Origin: Candidatus Njordarchaeota archaeon
GTDB taxonomy: Archaea > Asgardarchaeota > Njordarchaeia > Njordarchaeales > JAHKLH01
DNA: 16,206 nt
Reading direction: 5' to 3'
Assembly: GCA_029856635.1 (NCBI GenBank)
Contig: JAHKLH010000017.1
Location: 1 to 16,206, forward strand
A program made the translations under genes and the position numbers. Shown here in pieces: positions 1 to 6,712 of this stretch (position 1 is its first letter; every line of letters starts with the position of its first letter). Below the pieces are notes generated by a model. That model ran no database searches and was not told where the DNA came from. It saw only the letters and a program-made list of their open reading frames with translations.

Positions 1-708
1 GCTCCTGCATCTGCCCAGGAAATGCTTGACTTCACAATAGATGCATTTAATTTAGCCGACGAGTACAGAGTACCCGTTATAATTTGCACGGATCAGATTG
101 TTGGTCATACATATGAAACAGTAAATGTTCCACATGCAGATGAAATAAAAAAAGTTAAAAGACGCGAACCAAGAGAGAACGAGCCACATTTTGGTGGAGA
201 TGGAACAAAAGTTGCTGGATTCCCAACTGTGGGCAAGGGTTACAGAGTGAGCGTAACTGGATCGACCCATGATGAGTGGGGTTATAGAAAAACTCAGGAT
301 CCCGAGGTTCATGCAAGGTTAGTTTGGCATTTAGTTAAGAAAATCATGGAAAATGCGGATAAAATATTCACGTATGAGATTATAGGAAAAGATACTCCAA
401 AAATAGCTATAATAGCTTATGGTTCTGTTTTTCGTTCTGCAATGGAGGCTGTCAAAAGATTGCGAGATGAAGGTATTAATGTTGGATTATTTCGTCCAAA
501 AATTCTTTGGCCTATATATGAAAAAGCGCTTGAGGAATTTCTAAGTAATGCTGAGTGGGTAGTTGTTCCTGAGATGAATACTGGAATGTATGTTAGAGAA
601 ATAGAAAGATTAATCGATCGAAGAAGAATTGTAAGGATAAATAAGATTGGTGGTGGTGTGCCTATTTATCCTGAAGAAATAATAAAGAAAGTTAAGGGGT
701 TGATGTAA
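1..708 (+). CDS. korA: 2-oxoacid:ferredoxin oxidoreductase, alpha subunit (KorA-like), 5'-truncated
   Basis: This is the C-terminal part of the alpha subunit of a 2-oxoacid:ferredoxin oxidoreductase. The frame is open from base 1, so the gene starts upstream; the ATG at 22 is internal, because the preceding residues APASAQE continue the family sequence. Visible are the pyrimidine-binding core (VIICTDQIVGH), the KOR-type segment with GSTHDEWGY, and a C-terminal transketolase-like domain (IAIIAYGSVFRSAMEAV). The GxTHDExG motif and the lack of a fused iron-sulfur domain favour the 2-oxoglutarate type over pyruvate or 2-ketoisovalerate enzymes, but substrate cannot be proven from sequence. The enzyme decarboxylates 2-oxoglutarate to succinyl-CoA and reduces ferredoxin in the cytoplasm. 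korB begins one base after the stop. A small 4Fe-4S subunit (KorD) often lies upstream of korA and would be outside this window. Confidence 0.93.
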   Translation, partial: APASAQEMLDFTIDAFNLADEYRVPVIICTDQIVGHTYETVNVPHADEIKKVKRREPRENEPHFGGDGTKVAGFPTVGKGYRVSVTGSTHDEWGYRKTQDPEVHARLVWHLVKKIMENADKIFTYEIIGKDTPKIAIIAYGSVFRSAMEAVKRLRDEGINVGLFRPKILWPIYEKALEEFLSNAEWVVVPEMNTGMYVREIERLIDRRRIVRINKIGGGVPIYPEEIIKKVKGLM

Positions 709-709
709 A

Positions 710-1552
710 ATGAAGAAAATAGAACATCCTTGGATTGGAAAATACCTGCGCCCAGGCGCTGTGCCATCACCATTCTGTCCGGGATGTGGAAACGGAATAA
801 TTGCTAGTGCTTTTATTCGTGCAGTTGATAAGAAATACGGTAGTTTTGATAATTTCGTGTTTGTTTCGGGCATCGGTTGTGCTGCATGGATTCCTTCTCC
901 TTTGTTTTATGCTGATACAATTCATACATTACACGGTAGAGCAATTCCAGTTGCTATGGGGGTTAAATTAGCCAATCCAAAATTAAATGTTGTGGTTATT
1001 TCTGGAGATGGAGATCTCATTAGTATCGGTGGAAATCACCTTCTGCATGCGGCGCGCCGAAATCTTGATATCTTAGTAATTCTTGTGAATAATTTCGTCT
1101 ATGCAATGACGGGTGCACAGGTTTCTCCAACAACGCCTCTTGGTGCACGTACAACAACAACGCCGTATGGTAATCCAGAACAACCACTCGATGTTTGTAA
1201 GTTGTTAGCCCAAACAAATGCAAATTATGTTGCTAGATGGACGGTATATCATGTTTTTGATTTGGAGAAAACATTTAGAGAGGCTCTTGATATGGAAGGT
1301 TTTCGTTTTATTGAAGTTATTTCATCATGTCCAACCCGTTGGGGACACATGCAAAAAATGAATACCATTCAACTACTTGAATACTTTAAGGAAAACAGTA
1401 TTCGAATTGAGCAGGTTAAGGATCCTAATGATACACAAGGTAAAATTTTGATTGGCGTTTTTGTAAAAAGAGATAATCCGGGATTTATCAAGCAATTAAG
1501 TAAGGTTAGAGAGAAAGCAATTGAGCTTTGGAGAAAGAAGATGGTGAAATGA
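710..1552 (+). CDS. korB: 2-oxoacid:ferredoxin oxidoreductase, beta subunit (KorB-like)
   Basis: The thiamine-diphosphate-binding beta subunit, 280 residues, a normal length for KorB. CPGCGNG (residues 23-29) and SGIGC (53-57) supply cysteines that in this family ligate a 4Fe-4S cluster together with a later cysteine. The ThDP/Mg site is GDGD at 99-102 followed 25 residues later by NN (127-128) and YAMTG (131-135), the standard GDG...NN motif. The start codon lies one base after the korA stop and follows GGGGTTGAT, a plausible ribosome-binding site inside the korA 3' end. With KorA it forms the catalytic heterodimer that produces succinyl-CoA, CO2 and reduced ferredoxin. All key residues are present, so the complex should be active. 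Confidence 0.95.
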   Translation: MKKIEHPWIGKYLRPGAVPSPFCPGCGNGIIASAFIRAVDKKYGSFDNFVFVSGIGCAAWIPSPLFYADTIHTLHGRAIPVAMGVKLANPKLNVVVISGDGDLISIGGNHLLHAARRNLDILVILVNNFVYAMTGAQVSPTTPLGARTTTTPYGNPEQPLDVCKLLAQTNANYVARWTVYHVFDLEKTFREALDMEGFRFIEVISSCPTRWGHMQKMNTIQLLEYFKENSIRIEQVKDPNDTQGKILIGVFVKRDNPGFIKQLSKVREKAIELWRKKMVK

Positions 1553-1553
1553 A

Positions 1554-2105
1554 ATGAAAGAGGATATACTGATTGTTGGAATGGGTGGTCAAGGAATAAA
1601 ATCTGCCGGTATATTACTTGGAAAAATTGCGGCTGAGTTAGGATTAAACGCGGTTGTCTCATATACATATGGTGCGGAAGTAAGAGGCGGCGCTGTTTCC
1701 TCAGGCTGTAGGATATCTACGGAGCCATTGCTGTTTCAATTTGTTGAAATTCCTGATTTTCTTATTGTGCTGCATTGGAAAGGTCTCTCACATCTTTACA
1801 AAAAAGTGGCAGGAATAATTATCGCTGATGGTGATCTTGCAGGGGATCTATCGGGAATTAAAACTAAAGAAATCATCAAATATCCAATGACTCGAAGAGC
1901 AGAAGAGCTTGGAAGCAGATTAGCAGCGAACCTTATTGCGTTAGGAATCTACACTGCATTATCTCGTCTGATAAAGAAAGACATTGCCATTAAGGTACTT
2001 GAAAAGGAATTTTCAGGAAAAGTTCTTGAAATTAACAAAAAAGCTTTTGAACTCGGCTTTGATTTTGGAAAAGAATTAAGAAATAAAGTTCTCCTCAGAG
2101 AATAA
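1554..2105 (+). CDS. korC: 2-oxoacid:ferredoxin oxidoreductase, gamma subunit (KorC-like)
   Basis: The gamma subunit (POR/KOR gamma domain), 183 residues. The glycine-rich motif GMGGQG sits at residues 9-14 and is followed by the characteristic TYGAEVRGG around residues 38-46. This domain carries the CoA-binding part of the enzyme. The start is one base after the korB stop, and GGTGA at 1543-1547 is a good Shine-Dalgarno match, so translation is probably coupled to korB. It is the last gene of the operon: the next gene is on the opposite strand, separated by a 56-base convergent gap. Nothing looks degraded. Confidence 0.94.
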   Translation: MKEDILIVGMGGQGIKSAGILLGKIAAELGLNAVVSYTYGAEVRGGAVSSGCRISTEPLLFQFVEIPDFLIVLHWKGLSHLYKKVAGIIIADGDLAGDLSGIKTKEIIKYPMTRRAEELGSRLAANLIALGIYTALSRLIKKDIAIKVLEKEFSGKVLEINKKAFELGFDFGKELRNKVLLRE

Positions 2106-2113
2106 CTCTTGTT

Positions 2114-2130
2114 TCAAATTTGTAATTTGA
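2114..2130. repeat. Short inverted repeat at a convergent junction
   Basis: A 7-bp perfect inverted repeat (TCAAATT / AATTTGA) around a 3-base loop lies between the converging korC and TIM-barrel genes. It is AT-only apart from one pair. It could fold at the 3' end of either transcript, but archaeal termination mainly depends on T-tracts, and none is adjacent. It may be chance in AT-rich DNA. Confidence 0.4.
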
Positions 2131-2161
2131 TTTACTCATAACAAAAGCATTATAGTGAATA

Positions 2162-2917
2162 CTACATCCATCCGTTTTCTTTAAGCCACTTCATTCCTTT
2201 TATCAAGTCATTTTCGTCACGAGGCTCAAGGGTGATTATAAATTTATCCGTGTAATCCTCAATTAGACATAGTAATTCATTTAAGTTAGAAATATAACCA
2301 GAACCAGGAGGTTCGTGCGAATCTTCTGTTCCGGGATTCTCATGCAGATGCACTTCTCTTATGAAAGATCCTAGAGTTTCAATCCATGTTTTAAGCTTCT
2401 TTTCCCTTGAAAAAGCGTACGCATGTCCTATGTCAAAGCAGAAAAATACTTTATTGTCGGTTCCGTTCAGTAAATCTATAAATACTTGAGGAGAAGGTTC
2501 GTCCACGTTTTCTACATGTATTGGAAATTTGCTTATTGTTGCAATTTCACATAGAGTATTTTTTGCTATATTAACCCATTTTTTGTAGAATTTTCCCCGA
2601 TGCAAAATGTAATGATAGCCGGTATGTATAACGATCCATTTACACTTTGCGCTTTCTGAAAAATGTACAACTTGTTTTAATCTGGTTTTTACTGATTGCA
2701 ATATTAGATAATCCATTGCGCCGATATCTAAATTCAAAACAGGAGCATGTGCTGAGCAATGCCATTTTTGCGCAAGTTTTATTAACTCATTAAATTCATA
2801 ATCTAATCGTTGGGCATTCAATGTTATTTCGTATCCTATTCCTAACTTTTTACATAGGTTAATTGCTTGCCGGGGTTCGAAAGAAAATAGATGTGCGTAA
2901 ATTCTTAGAGAACTCAT
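2162..2917 (-). CDS. Sugar phosphate isomerase/epimerase-like TIM-barrel protein (AP endonuclease 2 superfamily)
   Basis: A 251-residue protein of the xylose-isomerase-like / endonuclease IV-type TIM-barrel superfamily. The metal-site residues are all recognisable: H57 (SAHAP), H98 (VIHTG), E136 (HVEN), D162 and H165 (FDIGHA), H192 (VHLHEN), H201 in a D-SHEPPG-SG loop, and E231 (TLEPR). Proteins of this type bind two or three divalent metals and act either as sugar epimerases/isomerases or as AP endonucleases; the sequence does not decide between them. The HEPPG-type loop is common in uncharacterised archaeal sugar-isomerase-like members. Its start codon overlaps the eS1 stop (ATGA), so it is co-translated with a ribosomal protein. 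I see no functional explanation for that pairing. Confidence 0.85.
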   Translation of the reverse strand: MSSLRIYAHLFSFEPRQAINLCKKLGIGYEITLNAQRLDYEFNELIKLAQKWHCSAHAPVLNLDIGAMDYLILQSVKTRLKQVVHFSESAKCKWIVIHTGYHYILHRGKFYKKWVNIAKNTLCEIATISKFPIHVENVDEPSPQVFIDLLNGTDNKVFFCFDIGHAYAFSREKKLKTWIETLGSFIREVHLHENPGTEDSHEPPGSGYISNLNELLCLIEDYTDKFIITLEPRDENDLIKGMKWLKENGWM

Positions 2918-3573
2918 TTTGCTACACGGAAGGGTTCTAGATTTCTTATAATTTCTTCTGGACTCTCGATGTTTTCGGGAATTTCTGTTGGTCGAACCCA
3001 GACAGTTTCAGCCCATGTTTTGAATATGAGGAATTCTTTGATTGGGTATATCTTCTTTGCTAGATTTATCATTTCTTGATCATACTTTCTCATTATTATA
3101 TTGTAGATGTATTCCTCGTACGTTAAATTCTTCGCTTTATTATGTAAAAATTCTTCAAATAACAATCTTATCGCTCGTTTTTGACGATAATGGCACCTAT
3201 GAGCAGTCATTGCTAATACGCTAGTTTTGACTATTTGATTATCTTTTGTTTTAACTCTAGTTATAACCTCGATCTTACTCATGTGTCGTCTAACCATGCT
3301 TGATAAGATTTCCCTGACAAAATCGTGTCCAACTAGCGTTGTAAAGGCACCGCTAGGTGTGACTTTGATTATCCTAAAGTAAAGATTCATTCCTCTATCT
3401 TCCAATCGCTTTGTTATTTCATACCCCTTTATCAGGATTACTCTGTTTATCAGTAGTTCGGGGGAAGTACATAGTACTTTTACAAGTGGTCTTTTTACTC
3501 CACCAAGCAATTCTGGTGCATAAGCAATTATCCAATACTTCTTCTTCTTAATCTTTGCCTTTCTTTTTGACAT
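2914..3573 (-). CDS. rps3ae: Small-subunit ribosomal protein eS1 (S3Ae)
   Basis: Ribosomal protein eS1, about 219 residues, shared by archaea and eukaryotes and located on the 30S platform near the mRNA exit. Recognisable segments are the basic N-terminus with KKKKYWIIAYAPELLGG, LYFRIIKVTPSGAFTTLVGHDF, the RR-HMSKIEVITRVKTKD stretch, LAMTAHRCHYRQKRAIR, and the C-terminal KKIYPIKEFLIFKT. The ATG at 3573 (MSKRKAK) is preferred over an in-frame ATG at 3615: the family begins with this basic stretch, and GGGGGTTAT lies just upstream as a ribosome-binding site. The C-terminus runs about 20 residues past the conserved end, which is a little long. The TIM-barrel gene overlaps the stop. Confidence 0.93.
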   Translation of the reverse strand: MSKRKAKIKKKKYWIIAYAPELLGGVKRPLVKVLCTSPELLINRVILIKGYEITKRLEDRGMNLYFRIIKVTPSGAFTTLVGHDFVREILSSMVRRHMSKIEVITRVKTKDNQIVKTSVLAMTAHRCHYRQKRAIRLLFEEFLHNKAKNLTYEEYIYNIIMRKYDQEMINLAKKIYPIKEFLIFKTWAETVWVRPTEIPENIESPEEIIRNLEPFRVAK

Positions 3574-3717
3574 TATAACCCCCCTATTTGTGAACATCAC
3601 ATTCTTAATGAACACTATTATCTATTTATTGCAATTGAGTAAACATAAAAATTTTCTAATGACATGAGAGAACTAAATATTTTCTTTACTTTTAAGTTTT
3701 GAGAAACTGTGATAATA
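3574..3717. promoter_or_regulatory. Divergent intergenic region between eS1 and the GTPase gene
   Basis: This 144-base AT-rich gap must hold promoters for both the eS1 operon (minus) and the GTPase gene (plus). For the plus strand, TTTTAAGT at about 3690-3697 is a TATA-like element centred about 26 bases before the ATG at 3718, which would give a nearly leaderless transcript; AAATATTT near 3674-3681 is an alternative. For the minus strand several T/A-rich candidates exist and I cannot choose among them. No RNA gene is visible. Confidence 0.45.
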
Positions 3718-4947
3718 ATGTCAAACAATTTTTCGTCGAAGGTATATCCCGTATATGTAGCTCTCTTCGGACCATCGAATTCTGGAAAGAGTACTTTTTT
3801 ATCAACTCTGTCTGGGAAAGAAGGATTCTCTTTTCCGTCAGAGAATGTAGAAGAATACGAAATTGAAAGACGATGGTATAAGGAGGAAATGGGAAAGAAG
3901 ATATTGATAGAAACTTATCGACTTATTTTTCGTGCTTTTCCTGGAAGAGAAGAATTCATGGAGCTTCGAATCAAACATTTAAAGAAATGTACTGTACTCT
4001 TATTGTTCTATGATTGCAGTTCTCCTACTTCCATCGATCAGTTAGCGGAAATGTTCGACAAAGAAATTTTGAAAATGAATTTACTGTATAATTTTGCGAC
4101 AATCTGTTTAATTGGTACAAAGAAAGACCTAGGAATAAATGACGATGCAATACGCAAAGCTGAGGAGCTTAGAAAGCATATTTCGCATAAGATTAAGAGT
4201 ATATTTGATTACGAAGTACCTCATTTCCTTATAAATACCTTGAATAAGGATGATGTTTCTACAACAGTTAAGATTGCTGAATATATTTTAATGGAGCAGA
4301 GAATTCCAAGTGAACTTGTTCGTAAATTGGTTCCTCCCGCATTAGCCGAAATTTCATTTGTACCCAAAGCACCACCAGAAATTCCAAAGCCATCAATAGT
4401 AGAAATACCTAAACCACCAGCAATTAGCGAAAAACCCGTGCCCTCACCAGAACCAAAGATTACAGCGAAAGAGCCAACAGAGACTCTTGCACCACCAAAG
4501 GCGCCCGAGACAATGATTAAGACAGAGGTAGTCAAACCAATAGAAATTCGTTCGGAGTATACTATCGAGAAACCTCCAGAGATTTCCATAAGATTACATC
4601 CGCGAGAAAAAATATGGAATGCTGCCAGGAAAATTGTAGAAAAGTTTGAAGAAGTTGAGAAAGTAATTATTGGATATGAAGTTGGTAGGATTGTATACGT
4701 TGCATTCTATCCTGGAGAAAAAAATGAAAAGAAGATCCCAAGGGACTTCGTGCAAATTTTGCGTGATATGAAACAATCCTTGTTAAATTTGGCGCCGAGG
4801 AGTTCTATTGGACAGCCAAAAGCATTAATTAGTATAGGATCTGATGGAATTATATTACTCGCAATGCGCGGAATGAATGCATTTGTTGGAATTAAAGCTA
4901 AGAAAATTCCATCTGAAAAATTGCTGAGTATTCTCTTGAGGATGTAA
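3718..4947 (+). CDS. Small Ras-like GTPase fused to a C-terminal roadblock/LC7-like domain
   Basis: A 409-residue two-domain protein. Residues 10-200 are a small GTPase: P-loop GPSNSGKST at 18-26, a G3 region AFPG at 73-76 with alanine where most GTPases have the Asp of DxxG, and G4 TKKD at 134-137. Loss of the G3 Asp is known in MglA-like prokaryotic GTPases (TVPG), so activity is still possible. Residues about 203-295 are a low-complexity linker rich in Pro, Glu, Lys and Ile, probably disordered. Residues 297-409 resemble a roadblock/LC7 fold: an N-terminal helix, paired strands, a central helix, then ALISIGSDGIILLAM. Roadblock proteins serve as partners or GAPs of MglA and Rag GTPases, so the fusion may regulate itself or dimerise. 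No membrane segment is seen. ATG 3718 is chosen over the in-frame GTG at 3709, whose GTGAT can serve as the SD. Confidence 0.85.
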   Translation: MSNNFSSKVYPVYVALFGPSNSGKSTFLSTLSGKEGFSFPSENVEEYEIERRWYKEEMGKKILIETYRLIFRAFPGREEFMELRIKHLKKCTVLLLFYDCSSPTSIDQLAEMFDKEILKMNLLYNFATICLIGTKKDLGINDDAIRKAEELRKHISHKIKSIFDYEVPHFLINTLNKDDVSTTVKIAEYILMEQRIPSELVRKLVPPALAEISFVPKAPPEIPKPSIVEIPKPPAISEKPVPSPEPKITAKEPTETLAPPKAPETMIKTEVVKPIEIRSEYTIEKPPEISIRLHPREKIWNAARKIVEKFEEVEKVIIGYEVGRIVYVAFYPGEKNEKKIPRDFVQILRDMKQSLLNLAPRSSIGQPKALISIGSDGIILLAMRGMNAFVGIKAKKIPSEKLLSILLRM

Positions 4948-4964
4948 GAATCCTTGGAGTCATT

Positions 4965-5792
4965 ATGTTTACGTTTTTTGGCGTGCCTAAAGAAGACATA
5001 ACAAATGTTTCTAAAAAAACTATTTGTTTACTGGGAGCCACAGTTTCTACTCCCGGTTTTCATCCTGATTTTGGTGTAAATTTCTCCCCTGATATATTAC
5101 GCTTAGTAAGTTTAGAAATAACTTCTTTGCCTTCATATGATTTCTCTCTACTCGATTACGATGTAGTTGATGTTGGAAATTTTTCAATTAGAGAATTACC
5201 ATTAATTGTCAAAGAAATTATTAAGAGAGATGCCTTTCCATTTGTAATTGGCGGCGATCATGCAACAACTTTTTTCGCATTAAGATATATACAAGTAAAA
5301 AATCTAATATGGCTAGATGCACACCTTGATTTTCACACATCATTAAATGAACTTCCCTCATACGAATCTGCATTATTGAACATCATGAAGACACATAGTA
5401 ATATTAAGTGCTATGTTTTAGGATACCGAAGCTACGCGTCATATCCAGAAGAAAATAAAAGAATAGTAAAGTATCCAGTGAAAATTGTTTCGTGGCCCTT
5501 TGATCTTAGGATTCTAAATAATCTCTTCAAATATGAGGAAACTTTTGTGAGCATCGATCTCGACTTCTTTAATCCCATAGGCATGCCCGCCGTGAAAGTT
5601 CCGGAAATTGATGGCCCAGACATAGATTCATTCATACGCTTTATCTTCGAGATGGATTCTTTTCGAAACTTGAGATATTTAGACATCGTTGAATATGCTC
5701 CGATGAAAGATCATAATCTCTCCTCTGCAAGGTTAATTGTTCGATTAATGCTTGTGTTTCTATTTAAGCTAATTGAATGTGGATATGGTTAA
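4965..5792 (+). CDS. Ureohydrolase (arginase/agmatinase/formiminoglutamase family)
   Basis: A 275-residue ureohydrolase with the complete dimanganese site: H99 in GGDHA (97-100), D118, H120 and D122 in DAHLDFH, and D198 and D200 in SIDLD. The usual SxDxDxxDP box reads SIDLDFFNP, with Asn in place of the last Asp; that residue is not one of the six metal ligands listed above. A conserved late Glu is present in DIVEYAP (residues 240-246). Family members hydrolyse the guanidino group of arginine, agmatine or related compounds. The substrate loop between residues 123 and 160 is short, so arginase, agmatinase or another guanidinoalkanoate hydrolase cannot be told apart. The gene starts 17 bases after the GTPase stop with GGAG upstream and is probably co-transcribed with it, though no functional link is evident. 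Confidence 0.88.
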   Translation: MFTFFGVPKEDITNVSKKTICLLGATVSTPGFHPDFGVNFSPDILRLVSLEITSLPSYDFSLLDYDVVDVGNFSIRELPLIVKEIIKRDAFPFVIGGDHATTFFALRYIQVKNLIWLDAHLDFHTSLNELPSYESALLNIMKTHSNIKCYVLGYRSYASYPEENKRIVKYPVKIVSWPFDLRILNNLFKYEETFVSIDLDFFNPIGMPAVKVPEIDGPDIDSFIRFIFEMDSFRNLRYLDIVEYAPMKDHNLSSARLIVRLMLVFLFKLIECGYG

Positions 5793-5880
5793 TAACCTAA
5801 ATTCCCGGATCACAGGAAAAGAAAATAAAACTAATCTACAGGGAAACCAAGACTAAGAAGTGGAGAAATAATCCCCTCAA

Positions 5881-5888
5881 TTTATTAT
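5881..5888 (+). promoter_or_regulatory. Candidate TATA box before the TFB-like gene
   Basis: TTTATTAT lies about 24 bases upstream of the ATG at 5908, which would put transcription initiation at or next to the start codon (a leaderless mRNA). No Shine-Dalgarno sequence is seen before this ATG, which agrees with a leaderless start. The 115 bases since the ureohydrolase hold no other gene. Confidence 0.4.
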
Positions 5889-5907
5889 CGCTTAAATTTT
5901 TTAATAA

Positions 5908-6666
5908 ATGAAAAACTTAAGTGAAAATAAAAAGGTGACAGAGTTGGGGTATATTAACAAAAGAATAGACATTTCAATAGATCCATTAACGCGATTACAT
6001 GTTTTTAGAATTGCGCAATTTCTTAGGGATTTATTAAAGGCACTTAATGAGGACACTCAAAATTGGGAGAAAATAATTGATCGTGCTATTTATCACGCAT
6101 TAAATTTACGTCCAATTAAGAAAAAATTCAAGCTAACTTTGTATGAGTTAGGCTTAGTCAGTTTCTGGATTTCTTTAATAGAAGCAGGAATCAGTAAATT
6201 TAGTTTGCCTAGGTTAATTATGATATCACGAAAAAATTTGCGAAAAAGAATCATGTGCAAGAGAATTCTAAATGTGCTCTCTTTTCTTCGTCATATTAAA
6301 TATTCTTATAATGTGGAAGGAGAGGTAATGTATTACGTTAAATCAGCATTGAGAGAAATATTTAATCATCCCTATATAAGAAATAAGCTTAATCAACCTG
6401 AACTAATTGAAAGATACAGAGTGGAAATACTAGATGAGATAGATAAGATTATCTCTGAACTATATGAAAACATGAATCTCTCTGGGTTCTCTAGACGAGT
6501 TATTGCTGCTTGTTGCCTATACATCGCAGATAAAATCATATGTAATAAACTGAATATCAAGCCCTTATTGTCCGCACGAATAATTGCACAGATATTAGGA
6601 ATAAATCAGTTTACAATTTTAAGGAAGTACAGAATTTTTAAGAATGCACTTGGTATGAAGAATTAA
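5908..6666 (+). CDS. TFB-like (TFIIB-related) two-cyclin-repeat protein without zinc ribbon
   Basis: A 252-residue, mostly helical, strongly basic protein. The best anchor is the C-terminal repeat (about 140-248): AACCLYIADKI, then RIIAQILGINQFTILRKYRIFKNALG, closely matching the second cyclin repeat of TFB, where a helix-turn-helix recognises the BRE and the repeat ends in a similar RYKEL-type helix. Residues 30-130 read as a more divergent first repeat (LGLVSFWISLIEAGI followed by LPRLIMISRKNLRKR). The N-terminus has no CxxC pair, so the zinc ribbon that binds RNA polymerase is absent, and no B-reader segment is recognisable. It may bind DNA and/or TBP without recruiting polymerase, or be another cyclin-fold protein. 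The ATPase gene follows after 46 bases. Confidence 0.65.
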   Translation: MKNLSENKKVTELGYINKRIDISIDPLTRLHVFRIAQFLRDLLKALNEDTQNWEKIIDRAIYHALNLRPIKKKFKLTLYELGLVSFWISLIEAGISKFSLPRLIMISRKNLRKRIMCKRILNVLSFLRHIKYSYNVEGEVMYYVKSALREIFNHPYIRNKLNQPELIERYRVEILDEIDKIISELYENMNLSGFSRRVIAACCLYIADKIICNKLNIKPLLSARIIAQILGINQFTILRKYRIFKNALGMKN

Positions 6667-6712
6667 TTTCCTTTGGCAATGAGACTCATAATTTCTCGGA
6701 AGTGTCTAAAAA

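Noticed and set aside
4221..4589. 122-codon minus-strand open frame with Gly/Ser/Ile-rich translation
   Set aside because: It is antisense to the Pro-rich linker of the GTPase-roadblock gene; its repetitive composition is the mirror of the linker codons, and it has no ribosome-binding site or domain.
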